In this document: one piece after another, positions 31,837 through 43,728 of the stretch
Layout: the number at the start of each line of letters is the position of its first letter
How positions within the stretch are numbered: the first letter of the stretch is position 1
Source of the DNA: Fonsecaea monophora
Lineage: Eukaryota; Ascomycota; Eurotiomycetes; Chaetothyriales; Herpotrichiellaceae
Direction: 5' to 3'
Length of the DNA stretch: 64,000 nt
NCBI RefSeq assembly: GCF_001642475.1
Contig: NW_019173977.1
Coordinates: 62,001 to 126,000 of the forward strand
The notes under the pieces: generated by a model
What the model was told of the DNA's origin: nothing
Seen by the model: only the letters and a program-made list of their open reading frames with translations
The model's database searches: none
Translations under genes and position numbers: made by a program

Positions 31837-33962
31837 TCACTGAGGCGCAAATTCCTTTGCCCCGATCGACACGGCAACACCAGCCTTCTCCTCGATTGAA
31901 TCTTCCTCCGATGGAGCGACTCCCACTTCAACATCTGTTGCTTGTGATTTCGATGGAGGATAGACCGCCTCATCAATCTTCGCAACACCCACACCCGAGA
32001 CGTAAGTGCAGATGAAGTAGTAAACGAGGCCGGAAACGGTGAATCCATAGATGCAGGAAAAGGTGTAGATCTTCCAAGCACCTCCAACGTCGAGGTTTGC
32101 GTCGATACTCTTGCAAAAACCTGGCAGCAGTGGTGCCACCGCTGTGAAGAAGGACGCATAGGCTCTCCAATTGATGCCGACCTTGGAGTATCGGTAGATG
32201 CCATGGCCATTGTACATCTCGTGAATGTTGAGCTTCTTGTTGACGATGAGGTAGTAGTGGCTACACATCGTACCGCAAATGGCTCCCATGAACATGCTGT
32301 AACCGGACAAGAAAGCAAGCAAGCCGGCCGCGTTTTTGATGATCTGCCATGGGTTCGACACTACACAAAAAACGGAGATGATCAAAGTGGCACGGAAGAT
32401 GTTGATGTACTTGGGGCAAAGACCAGAAACTGGCATCCGGTTAGTTCTGTCGGCTCGACTTTTTCATATCAACGGCCTGCAAACACTCACTATCATTGGA
32501 GAACGGATACGTCCCAGCGGCAATCTGGTTACCGATTGTGGCCAACATGAAGCTGAACGCGGTGAAGAACTTGGCTGCACGCGAGTCGAATTTGGCAATG
32601 ACAGCAGGCATATACCACTCGAACTCGCCCCACAGGTAGCTGTGGGCTGAGGTGACGAAGATGGGGGTCAAGGCTCCCAACGTGCCGATGACTGGCAGTG
32701 CAAAGAATTGGTTGTATCCTTTGAGATTGTTCTTGGAGAAACGACTAAAGTCCGGGAAGTTGACGGCCATGGAGCTGAAGAGGCCGATGATTGCATTCAA
32801 GCCAGTCAGGGACGAATATGCCGTGTTCATATATGTCGAGGTGATTTTGGCGTGGCCAGTCACAAGGGGCCCGCCTCCCTTTGTGACGATAGCTGCCCAC
32901 AGGAACAGGGCAAGGAAGGTCGGCGGGACGACGACACCCTTGATGAGGAAAAGGATTCGGAGCTTCTTGATGGGCATACAAGCTAAGATTGTTTGGAAGA
33001 TCCAGTAAATGAACTGGCAATCGTCAGTCCTCCATTTCCATCCAGACAGTGAGGATGCTCACAAAGCACAAGAGTCCAGCCGAAGTGATCCCAGCACTCT
33101 CAGGCAGGTGATTTGGAAAGTTGGCGAAGCTCGGCCAGATGGCTGTGAGACAGTTGTTGAGAAAGTCACCTGCCTGGACACACAGAATGGCAGCTGTTCG
33201 CCAAAGTCAGCTCGGCAATCACATCAACACGAGCTAAAAAGTATAAGAAAGTGATATTGGCCTTACTCCACATGGCGGCCACGAAGGACCGGAGAACAAT
33301 GACCGGATAACTTCCATACATTCCGAAAATGGAGCGGACTAGCACTGGAAAGGGGATGCTATATCGCGCACCCATCTTCCCCGTCAGGGTCAATGCTCCT
33401 GAGCATAACGCGAAGCCACAAAAGACAATGGGAATCTACCAGTGTGCCGTCAGCATCAGAAAGACTTCCTGGAAGGGGCAGAGTTCTGCGAGTGTTTTCC
33501 TCAAGCTGGTACAGAACCGATCTTACTCACCGTCTCTCGAGCAGTAAAACCCAAGCTCATGACAGATGACACTGTGGATGCCAGCGGGGGCGCAAGCATG
33601 TCACTGGTCCAATATGCCCAATAGTCCTATGGAAGGGAGGTCAGTCTGGTGGGTCTTTAGTGCATGGCGGTGGGAGGGACAGGGCACGTACCACAGCACC
33701 CCAAGTACCTGCAGCTATCAGTTAGCCAGGGCATCAAATGGACCAGAACTCTGGAGGACGACTCTGCAGAGTTGAAAGGGCGTGGGTGGGACTCACGATC
33801 CTCAGGTTTGACAGGGTCGAGATCTGGGTTGGACCAGCGACTGTCTTGGTACACTCCCTCCTCCATAGGGACTTTCCAATGCAGCTGAGGCTCAATCTTG
33901 GCCTTGATGTGCTTGGGCGAAAGGCGCTTCGGGGAGAAGCGGTCTTTGGAGAAGTTGACCAT
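31837..33962 (-). CDS. NCS1-family nucleobase/ureide:cation permease
   Basis: Seven exons: 33962-33797, 33708-33692, 33626-33531, 33435-33267, 33193-33063, 33013-32491 and 32429-31837, giving 564 residues; all junction phases fit. Plasma-membrane symporter of the Fur/Dal type (uracil, allantoin, uridine and similar). Seen: the family entry motif WSNPDLDPVKPEDRTWGAV and DYWAYWTSDMLAPPLASTVS, then about twelve hydrophobic segments with IPIVFCGFALCSG, MAVNFPDFSRFSKN, CPKYINIFRATLI and SNPWQIIKNAAGLLAFLSGY. Exon 2 is only 17 nt. The segment AAGTYPFSNDISGLCPKY differs from classical uracil/allantoin members at the substrate-site helix, so the substrate is left open. It shares an 883-base promoter with the divergent biuret/allophanate hydrolase fusion. 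An in-frame ATG also exists at 33995. Confidence 0.95.
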
Positions 33963-34845
33963 GGTGCAGGTTGGAGTATTCAAGTCAAGGACCAAGTTGA
34001 ATCAGAGAAATGAGTGTTGAAGGGTTGTGAATCCTCTGGTGCAGCTGGGAGGCGATCTGGAGATCTATATAGGTCTTCAGCTCATGAGTTGACGAAGCTC
34101 AACTCCAAGGCTGGACACATGCAGGATAGAAGAGATAAGTGGGGCATGCACGATAGAGACCAGGGCGCCACGAGGAGGAACGGGAAGATAGGCCCCGCGG
34201 CATGGTAGTCGAAGGCCCGCCGAGGTCATCAGATCTGCACATCCAGACCCATCAAATCTGTAGAGATGCAAATCCGGGGTCAGGATGCGTCATGGATAAA
34301 GCCCAGATTCAAGATACAGGGGCAGCCATGGTGTAGGTTGGACGCAGATAAAGCCGCCGGCCACTGAAGGCACCGGCGGCGAGGCTCCTGATACTGCGGT
34401 CACGTGTTGTATGTCTGTGACGATACCGCCGGCGGCCACAGGGCGAATTATGGTGCAGTGGGCGCCGGCGCATGAAATATTACACGGCGGCCGATACTAG
34501 GCTAGCTCGTTACGGTGTTTCCGGCGTCGTCGGTCTTATCCGTTATCAAGGTCTCGTCTTGCGCTCAGGGACAAGCATAGCATTGGTTCAATGGCCACGA
34601 TGGATCAACCACCTCCAGATTTGGCACGCTGTGGTTGGCAAGACCTTGAGCGTTCTGGATGTTTTCTTGACTAAACGACATCGGATGATCGCCATCATAC
34701 TGTGTACAAGTATTGATTCAGCCCAGATGTTCTCAAGGGGATCGCTTCTTGTATAAAGCCTCACATCTCCGTCAGCTGTAAGCCCCCGACTCTTTATAGC
34801 GTTCACAGACAACGTAACGATTTGCGAGTGTTCAAGTCACCAAAT
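33963..34845. promoter_or_regulatory. Bidirectional promoter with GATA-factor sites
   Basis: 883 bases between head-to-head permease and hydrolase-fusion start codons. HGATAR sites (AreA/NIT2-type nitrogen GATA factors) at 34133-34138, 34151-34156, 34186-34191, 34346-34351 and, on the minus strand, 34543-34548. Chance would give about two to three in this length, so enrichment is modest, but three are within 60 bases. TATA-like elements sit symmetrically about 100 bases before each ATG: CTATATAG at 34065-34072 and TATAAA at 34752-34757. Between them lie GC-rich inverted patches (CCGCCGGC type) around 34350-34440 and a CACGTG at 34401-34406. Confidence 0.7.
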
Positions 34846-37244
34846 ATGGGCATGTCAAAGGACAAGCAAGGCTTCCTCACCATCGAGGCAAAGCCCTACC
34901 CCTTTTCCTTCCCTCTCAAGCACACCGCGCTGCTGGTGATTGACATGCAGCGCGACTTCATCTGTGCTGGAGGCTTTGGCGAGATCCAAGGCGGAAATCT
35001 AGAGGCCGTTCAGGCCTCGATTGCTCCGACGAAGCAACTACTGGACGCATGCCGTGATGCTGGCCTGCATATCTTCCATACCAGAGAAGGACAAGTCCCT
35101 TCCCTGGCTGACTGTCCTTCGTCGAAACTCGTTCGACAGGCTGCCGCTCCGGGCAACACGCAACATGTGAAAGTGATTGGCGACAAAGGCGACATGGGCC
35201 GTCTCTTGGTGCGCGGGGAGTACGGGCATGATATCGTCGACGAGCTGCAGCCGCTGCCTTCCGAGGTGGTCATCGACAAGCCCGGCAAGGGGTCGTTCTG
35301 GAATACTCCGATCCTCCACAAGCTGAAAGCCGGCGGGATCACTCACCTTCTCGTTTCTGGCGTCACGACCGAATGCTGCTTCTCCACCACCATCAGAGAG
35401 GCGAATGACCGAGGGTTCGAGTGCTGTGGCATCGCCCAGAGCACGGCCGGCTACAACGCGGCCTTCAAGACCGCCTCCCTGGACATGATACACTGGTCAC
35501 AGGGTCTATTTGGGTTTGTGGCCGATCTCCAACCTGTTCTGGACGTGCTTTCCCCGTGGCAAAGTCAGAACAAAGGAGTCAGCACGCCTCCACAGACACC
35601 GCCGTCCTGGGATGGGAAGCTCGGGATCGCTGATCTCCAAGCCTCGTTCAAGCGCGGACTGTCCCCCCTCGAGTTGGTCAATGCGCTGTTCGACCGGATC
35701 GAGAAGTATGAACACATTGACGGGGCGGTCTGGATCCGACGAGAGTCGCGAGCGGCAGTTTTGGATCAAGCCCGACGTCTGCTCGAGCTGTACCCGGACA
35801 AGAATACGCGCCCGGCATTGTTCGGTGTGCCGTAAGTGATTCCAGAATACCTGCAGGAGTAGTTCTGTTGAAGTTCTCTGTTGTAGACAGCACTTTGGTG
35901 CTAACTCATTCGACAGTTTCACGGTCAAGGACTCTATTGACGTCCAAGGAGTCGAAACCACCACGGCCTGTCCCCCACTGGCATTCGTGGCGACCAGATC
36001 TGCAACGTGCTACCAGAAGGTGGTGGGACAAGGTGCCCTATACCTGGGCAAGGTCAACCTGGATCAATTGGCAACTGGACTGAGCGGGTGCAGAAGTCCG
36101 TTTGGCATCACACACTCCGTTTTCAGCGACGAGCATATCTCTGGCGGGAGTAGTAGCGGAAGTTGTGTGAGCGTAGGCGCAGATCTGGTAGGTTGGTTTC
36201 TTGCCTCGAAGGAGGCCTTGTGTTACTGACAGGTGTGGTTTCCAGGCGACCTTCTCGCTAGCAACAGACACCGCTGGGTCTGGACGAGTGCCAGCTGGCT
36301 TCAACGGTGTTGTGGGATACAAGCCTACACGCGGGTTGGTGTCTTTTGAGGGCGTGACGCCCGCTTGCTTGTCGCTTGATTGCATCGCTTTCACAGCCAG
36401 GACGGTCGAAGACGCACGCACGCTGTGGCAGGTCTGCGAGGGGTACGATGAAAACGATCGTTATGCCAGAGATACGTGAGTTTCTATATGCAGAACCAGA
36501 AACGACTTCACCGTTCTTAATCGCAGGGTATGCGGACTAACAGAGGAGAAACATGACAGATTTCCGGCTGAACGACACGTCAACTCGATAGGGGCACAAA
36601 GAGAAACCTTTCGATTTGGAATCCCTCCTCCCGAGCTTCTCGAAGTGTGTTCGCCTAGCTTCCGAAAACTGTTTAACGAGGCCATCTCACGACTTCAAGG
36701 CATGGGAGGCACTCTGGTACCCATGGACTGGACACCATTCCAGAAAGCGGGCGACTTGCTCTACGAAGGCACGTTCGTCTCGGAGCGATTGGCTAGCCTA
36801 GCAGACGATTTCCTGGAGAAGAACAGGCAGCATCTGCATCCAGTCATCCTGGAGTTGTTCGAGAAGGTGGTAGCACGACAGAGCACGGCGGTGCAGTTGT
36901 TCAGAGAACTCCAGGCCAAGGCGCTGTACACGCGACAAGCCACGTCGCAGTTCAGGTCTGCAGATCGATCTGGGCTTGACGTCGTGGTGGTGCCCACGGC
37001 GCCGTGGCATCCCACCATCAAGGAAATGCTTGCAGATCCCATCCAGCTGAACGCGAAGATGGGCACCTTTACCCATTTCGCCAACGTGTTGGACATGTGT
37101 GGCATTGCCGTGCCATCTTCGACGTTCCAGGAAAGCGAGGCTGGACCTCGATTGCCATTCAGTATCACGTTGCTGGGCAGCCGTTGCTCGGACAGCGAGG
37201 TGCTGGATATCGCCAGCCGCTATCAGGAGGCGACGGCGCGATAG
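34846..37244 (+). CDS. Fusion: biuret-hydrolase-type cysteine hydrolase + allophanate-hydrolase-type amidase
   Basis: Exons 34846-35831, 35917-36187, 36246-36475 and 36527-37244; 734 residues, phases consistent. Domain 1 (about 18-235) is an isochorismatase-like cysteine hydrolase: VIDMQRDF (Asp33), IDKPGKGSFWNT (Lys145), GVTTECCFSTTIREANDRG (Cys178 after the cis-peptide). Domain 2 (about 263-734) is an amidase-signature enzyme closest to allophanate hydrolase AtzF: TVKDSID (Lys333), ISGGSSSGS (cis-Ser407), ATDTAGSGRVPAGFNG (Ser431). Known relatives act in sequence: biuret hydrolase makes allophanate and ammonia, allophanate hydrolase makes two CO2 and two ammonia. The fusion would therefore channel biuret to ammonia. 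The C-terminal domain of AtzF is absent. Alternative substrates: ureidoacrylate or other ureides. No targeting signal, so cytosolic. The first in-frame ATG was used as start. Confidence 0.9.
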
Positions 37245-38155
37245 GGCATTTTGTGGCGTTTGAGCGAACGAGATGAGCTGGATTTGAATTGATAGAGAGA
37301 AGCGAGAGCGAGCGCGAGAAAGAGAGGGAGAGAGAGAAAGCTATCGTGTGCTTTGCTGCATTGCTGCATTAGAGGGCGAGGCCAGCAAGCAAGCCACATG
37401 CGACATGCGACATGCCAATAACAAAAGGTTGAAAAGCGCATCTTCAGCTGCGTCCCACGCCCAGCAACACGGTCAGTGGCTCATGAAGCCCCATGGAGGC
37501 CCATATTGGCCCATGATGACCCGTGGTGACGCTGCGATAGTCATTATTATTTATGACAATTTCTCCGCTGGTGCCGTAGGTGCCGTGGATGCCGTTGGCT
37601 CGCTCAATCACCCCGTCGCTCCCTTGTTCAGCCAATCGAATCCTCAACTTCCTTATCTCAACCTCCCCTCGCAACCCGACACTAGATGGCCTTGTCGTGC
37701 CCCTTGGGTCCCCTTGGGTCCCCTTGTCTATTATTTCTTACTCAATCAATTGCAGCGCCATTCGCTATACCGGGCTAGTCGTCGCATCTCCTCAACGCCC
37801 ATTAGTCGCCCGGGATCCGCCTCGCAGGCTCAACTTTCGGTCGAGATCTTGCCTTTACCCGTTTTCTACCTTACCCCCGGCATGCCAGACAACGAACAAG
37901 TCCTACCAGAGAACAGAAGCTTATCCTGACGCGCCTTCAGGGACACAATCGATCCGAGAAGCGGTTTGGAAAATGTCATTTTAAAAAATAACATGAACAC
38001 AACGTAAAAAAGGAGGATCGTCAAATCCTGATATGGATCTCCTGGCCTTGAAAGATCCCTTGGGTTCTCCTTGCCCAATAAAGACCATCACTTCTTCCTA
38101 GACGAAAGAGGGCCCTCACAAACCACACCCCCCCGGATCGATACTCTAAATCGTC
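37245..38155. promoter_or_regulatory. Spacer and promoter of dal81-like gene
   Basis: 911 bases. A GA-rich tract (about 37290-37340) just after the hydrolase stop, then a pyrimidine-rich leader region before the regulator ATG. No gene fits. Confidence 0.5.
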
Positions 38156-40668
38156 ATGCTCTCGACCATGTCGCCTACTTCGTTGGGTGACGCTGCGACT
38201 AATAATAATGGTGTCAGTCCTCCCTTTGCCGGTCCTGGTCCAGGTAGTGTGAATGCTATGACATCGTCCCCATCTGCTCGCGTGGGAGAAGGGCCGAGCC
38301 CCCTAGGCGTTCGACCCGATCGACCTTGTGATGGCTGTCGACGTCGCAAGAGTCGCTGCGTCATCAATCCCGATGCTGCCTCGTGTGTGATGTGCGAATT
38401 CCACAAGCAGGCCTGTACCTTTATCGAAGACGCCGCTCCACGGAGACGAAAGCAACACAACAACAACACCAACAACAATAACCACGTCTACAACAACCAC
38501 AACACCGTCACTGGAGGCACTGTCAGTTCCGAGAATGCTTCGGTTGCTTCCCTAGCTCGGCAAAGACGCTCGTGAGGGCCCCCCCCCTTCCTGCTCCCCC
38601 GGTTTCTTCCCACTTGCTTTATCAATCGCAAAGAGACAGAGATTATCCACCCCTCCTCTCCCCTTCGTCCAACCCAAGATTACTACTACTTTCTTTCCGG
38701 ATCTTGCATATTTGTTCCCACCCCCAATCCCATCCATCCCCTATCACCACCAGGCTAAGACATAGATAACAGAGGTTCCGATGGCAACGGCCATGCCCCA
38801 CGACGGCAATCTGCTGAATCCATTCGAATCGGTCCTGTCATCGACGATTATGCAAACTTGCAGGGCGAGTCATTGCTCAAAAAAACCTTGGGGTATGTAT
38901 GACCGCTGTCGATAATGGTTTTGGCAAAGTTCCTATTCCGCCACAGCCTGGTCTACTCTCCAACCTGTCCGCCGCCCCTTCTTGAAAGCTGACAATGGTC
39001 ATGGACAGGCTGCAAAATCATAGATATGCAAAATGTAGGTTGCCGCCCTGCTCTATTGGTGATGTGATCTCCCCAGCGAAGGACCATCCGCGATTTGTGT
39101 TATAGATGGCTCACTAAAACCCCTTGGTAGACATTGGTCCGACCGACGAGCATGACTTTGCACTGTTAGATCTTCGACTGTACGACGACATCAAGGGTGA
39201 AAGTCCCGCCGACCAGGGCTCCTTCCGCAAAGTCGGTCCCAATGAATTCTTCCATCAATACGCCGACTCGGACTCGCCCAACCATGCTAGGGAGGTCGAG
39301 GAGCTCGACAATATCGAGCGCATTGTCGCCCCTCACGGCGAGGCTCTGATAAGGCTCTACTTTCGGATTGTCCACCCGACCTTTCCCATACTGCATAAGA
39401 AGGTCTATCTGGAGAAGTATGGCCGGACCCATCGGGAGTTCTCCCCTCCCTTGCTCGCTGCCGTCTACATCCTGGCGTTGAACTGGTGGTCATACAGCAT
39501 CGAGCTCGCGAGGCAGACAAAGCCCAACGTCGCCGAACTAGAAGATGTCGCGTACCGGACGTTACAGGATGTGTCGCATCGAGCAAAGTTGTCTACGGTC
39601 CAGGCAGGGCTTCTCCTGCTCCAACGACCGGGTAGTAATCAGGCCTGGCAGCTGACCGCCCAGCTTGTCGCCATTGGCCAGGATCTAGGCCTCCATCTGG
39701 ACTGTTCAAACTGGCGAATACCGTCGTGGGAAAAAGGGCTTCGGAAACGACTTGGCTGGGCTCTTTTCATGCAGGACACATGGTCGGCCCTGATCTACGG
39801 ACGGCCGCCTCACATTTCAAACACCAACTGGGCCGTGCAGCCGGTGATCAGCAGTGATTTTCCCGAAAGCGCCGCGGACGAGGACGAGGAGGACGGTAGC
39901 ACCGAGGTCGAAAAGGGGCGTACGTTGTTCAGCGCCATGATCACTCTAACTAAGATGCTCGCCGAGGTGTTGGAGGAACTCTACTCGCTGAGGGCAGAGC
40001 TCGAGGTCAAGAACTCGTACGACAGCACCAAGGCCATCCTCGACCGCGCCAAACCGATCCAACTTAAGCTGCGATCCTGGTATGCTGAGATGCCCGAGAC
40101 ACTGCGCATGGACGCCACCAGGGTCGGCAAGCTGAGCTCGGTGGGCTACCTGCACCTGGCCTACTTTGCCACTGAAATCACACTGCACCGACGGATTCTA
40201 CGCTCGCTCTCCCCTAATACCGACCCCTACATGATCCAGATATGTCGGTCGGCGGCTAAGGCCAGGCTGATCAGTGCTATGGACTTTTTCAACCGGCTCA
40301 AGCCCGAGCACCTCCAGTCGTTCTGGTACTTTGCGTCCAAGTTCAACTTTGCCCTCATTGGCACTTTTGCCGGGCTCTGCTTTGTCACATCGGTGAGCCA
40401 GGAAGAGGCCGAATTCTACCAGAGGCGACTGCAGGAGTATCGGTGGACGCTGCGGGTCTCGAATAAGAGCGCCGAGTTCTTGGAGATTGCCAGCGGCATT
40501 TTGGAATCGGCTGTGGGCTCGCTGCTGAAGGCTGCTGACGCTATTGACAGTCGGCGGTGGTCATTCCCCATGCTCTCACAGCAGCAGCTGCCCGATGATG
40601 ACACGGCGATGGACTCGTTCTTCCCCAGCACCGACGACGCGTTTTTCGATACACAGATGGATTCTTGA
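38156..40668 (+). CDS. dal81: Zn2Cys6 nitrogen regulator of the DAL81/TamA type
   Basis: Exons 38156-38571, 38773-38892, 39009-39034 (26 nt) and 39131-40668 give 699 residues; all phases agree. DAL81 (yeast) and TamA (Aspergillus) are co-activators of nitrogen catabolism that work with GATA factors and pathway activators for urea/allophanate and GABA use. The zinc cluster is Cys58, 61, 68, 77, 80, 87 in DRPCDGCRRRKSRC and SCVMCEFHKQACTF. After an Asn/His-rich linker comes the family signature DYANLQGESLLKKTLG joined across two introns to LQNHRYAKYIGPTDEHDF. The Fungal_trans domain follows (LYFRIVHPTFPILHKKVYLE; SVGYLHLAYFATEITLHRRI). The tail is acidic. Intron 1 is long (201 nt) and pyrimidine-rich. 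It lies directly downstream of the hydrolase fusion. Whether it is the sole DAL81/TamA orthologue or a cluster-specific paralogue cannot be seen here. Confidence 0.9.
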
Positions 40669-43500
40669 TTGGGTAACAAGACTTTTCGGACAAAAGCTCT
40701 ATTTATGACACATAAATTTTGCTGGATGGAAGGCTTTGGCGAGTTCCCGAGGACTTGTCCAGTTCGGCGCGCTCTGGCTTATCGTCGGGTTTCCGAGCTC
40801 GCTGCTCACCACACCACTCCAGGGCGGACGATGTATCCGCAAAATTGTGAGATCTCCACCAAGCGACGACGGCGAATACTATCTGGCCCCATTGGGATGA
40901 CATGATGACATGACGACAGAATCTGGTTACACGAAACGCGGGTCGCTTCCAATCCGAGATCCAGCGGTTTGGAAGCGGTCAAGTCCGAGAAACGGGCTGC
41001 CGACAGCAGGGGCAGAGGGCCACCGGGGCTGTTCCCGCAGCCACCATAGTGGCGCTCATCTGCATGTCACTAGGTACATACTAGGTACCGAGGACATGTG
41101 CATATGTACCTCGTTGCTTACGTCAACGCTGTTTAATGCCCGAGAGAAATGTCGACTAGGAACTGGCGATGCTGAGATTGCACGCTCAAAGGCTCTCGAG
41201 GTACGGAGGTTGCGATGGCCATCATCACCATCGAACTGCAAGGTGTCGAGCGCGGAGAGCAGCGGCAGCAGAGCCTCATGCTTAGTTGCGCTAGGACAAC
41301 AGCGAATACTTCTAGGGCGATGAACCCACGAAGGCTGTGGCTAGCTAGGCTATGCCCTTTATCTGCGCATTCTTGGGCGTTTTGGTTTGACAGGGACAGC
41401 GTAAGCCTGAGGGGGATATTGAGACTGGCGCCTCTTCTGCACTTGAGGCTGGCCGACAGCGGACGTCTATCGTGTCGTTCACTCGTTGGCGCTCTCGAAT
41501 TCGCCTGCGTCCGGGCCTTTCTCCGATTGGTGATATGTGCCTTGAACAGTCTGACCAACGATTGCTTCTTCCAGACTTGTCGGTGGACAGTCCAAGGCCT
41601 CGTTTGCAGGCCCTGGTCCAGGGGTCCGAGCAGCGGCTTGTTGTCAAGCACCACTCTAACCTACCTAAAATAGAGGAAATAAAGAGGAGGACATACAAAG
41701 TCCTCAGGCTCAGGACAATTAGTCGGTGCGTATTTTGGCGAGCCACCTTACATGACAGTGCCTGTGTACGGGAGGTGTTGTGCCTCCCCTGGCTCTGGCT
41801 GGCTCCGCTATAGCTGTAGGTATATATACGTGCACAAGGACCAATGCCCCGATCTACAATATATATCAATCAGATCTCCGATATCATCCCTTGTTCATAT
41901 ATCCTATCGTAGATGTCCTCGGGATCCAAACGCTACAGCCACCAGCCAAGTTCTTTCAGGATGAAGGAAAGGAATCCTCGGCAAAAGAGAGAAGATGAAG
42001 TCAACATAGACCAGAGAAAATACCGCCATCCGACACCGAGACAAATACGAAGACGAAGAAATAGAAATATGGGAAAAGAAGGGAAGGATTGTTCACGTGT
42101 GCGTGTGTCACATCTCCTCTACCTCATCAGCGTGTCCGCGTGGTTTGTCATGGACACATGCACACGGTATGTATGTCGCTCGTTCAATAGCTCGGTACTG
42201 TCTCTCCTTGGTAGGTACGTAAGTAGGTATATTGGTATGGTCATGTCAGCATCGGTATCGGTTGTGTGTCGGTTAACAATGATACAAGGCGAGGGACGGA
42301 TGGTCCTTGTTAGAGGCGGTGATCGCGAGGGAATGGATACCCGTCGATCGTCCGAGGTTTGAACCGAGAAAGAGAAAGTTGTGGTGCTCCTGTTACCCAA
42401 CCAAGAAAGATGAGAGGGAGAGAAGAGGACGGAGGAGGAGTAGGAGGAGGATGAGGAGGGGTATCTTGGCTCAAGATTGGCCTCGGGAAGCGGGGCATCA
42501 GATACTCCGTACGAGGAGGTATACGAAGTACTTGGTAGGTACTGCCAGTGCCACGTACTGCCTAGGTATATGTAGTGGTGTTACGGGTGTTATGGGCAGG
42601 TACCTACCTGCACGAGGTACAGGTGTCTAGCAGGAGAGGCGTGAGAGACAGAGAGAAAGAGATACAGAGAAACAAGGCTGGGTATCCTGGGAATAGTTCA
42701 ACAACGAGGACCTTACATACAGTACCTACCCCCTACCTACCTAATACACGGAGTCACTTGGTGGTTAGTATTCCATCATACATGTCATACCATTGCCAGG
42801 TCCATACCTAATCTACCATGCTACCTATTGTACCTATTAGGTAGCATATCTACATGGGGTAGCTAGCTGCATACCATCAAGATTTGTCAAACCGGCATAA
42901 AATGACCCCTTGGGTAGGCCTAAAACCTCCCCCCTTTCCCGAATTGGGTTTTTGAGACGTCGTCGATAATACCAGGGCTCGCAGGTAAAACCCGAGCATA
43001 ATTTCCCAATCCATTTCTAATATTATGTATTGCGGCAAACCCTCAATTCAAAACCCTTGGTCCCTATTGGCCCACAATGACCGACGGCTTTCTGCAACCT
43101 CGGTTCCCACGACTCTCGTGTTTTGGGGGGGAAGAAGGTGCCAACTGGCCAAACCAACACGACGACGTATTCGCGTGGTCGAAACGACCTGAGAGGGAAA
43201 CGCTGGGGCCTGGGCACGGAGGAAGAAGGCGGGGGAGACCCCGGGGGATATGACCCGGGGACCAGGGGCAGGAGGAGCAGGAGGAGGATAAAGAGGTTAT
43301 GGTAGCACGGGTATTTAGTATTTAGTTTGGTAACTCGGTAGAAAGAGAGCACTACACTGACTGCTCTTCGTAGTCAAAACCTAGAGTTCGACATCCTGTA
43401 AAGGGGAAAACAAGAGGTGTGTTATTTTGTGTCTCCCTCTATTTCTTACAGAAGAGAAGACACGTCTCAAACGGCAGGAGAGTGGACAAGGATTTTAAAT

Positions 43501-43542
43501 CTGTCTGCCTGTCTGTCTGTCCGTCTGTCTGCCTGCCTGCCC
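43501..43542. repeat. (CTGT)n/(CTGC)n microsatellite
   Basis: Imperfect tandem CTGT then CTGC tetranucleotides upstream of the beta-lactamase-like gene, probably transcribed in its leader. Confidence 0.85.
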
Positions 43543-43702
43543 GGATAGCACGAGACCGAAACATCCACAATCCATCATTCGCACCACTTCTAGATATCTA
43601 CATCCTACCTCGCACATCCGACATTACCAACCACCTAACCAACAGGTGGAGAAGGACCAAAAACACACAAAAAGGCCACTCACTCCGTCCCTCACTCACT
43701 CC

Positions 43703-43728
43703 CAGCACAGCACAGCACAGCACAGCAC
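43703..43728. repeat. (CAGCA)n microsatellite
   Basis: Five tandem CAGCA pentamers about 50 bases before the start codon of the beta-lactamase-like gene. Confidence 0.9.

Noticed and set aside
5581..40668. D-amino-acid oxidase as part of the nitrogen unit
   Set aside because: It lies 26 kb away among unrelated housekeeping genes and shares no promoter with the unit.
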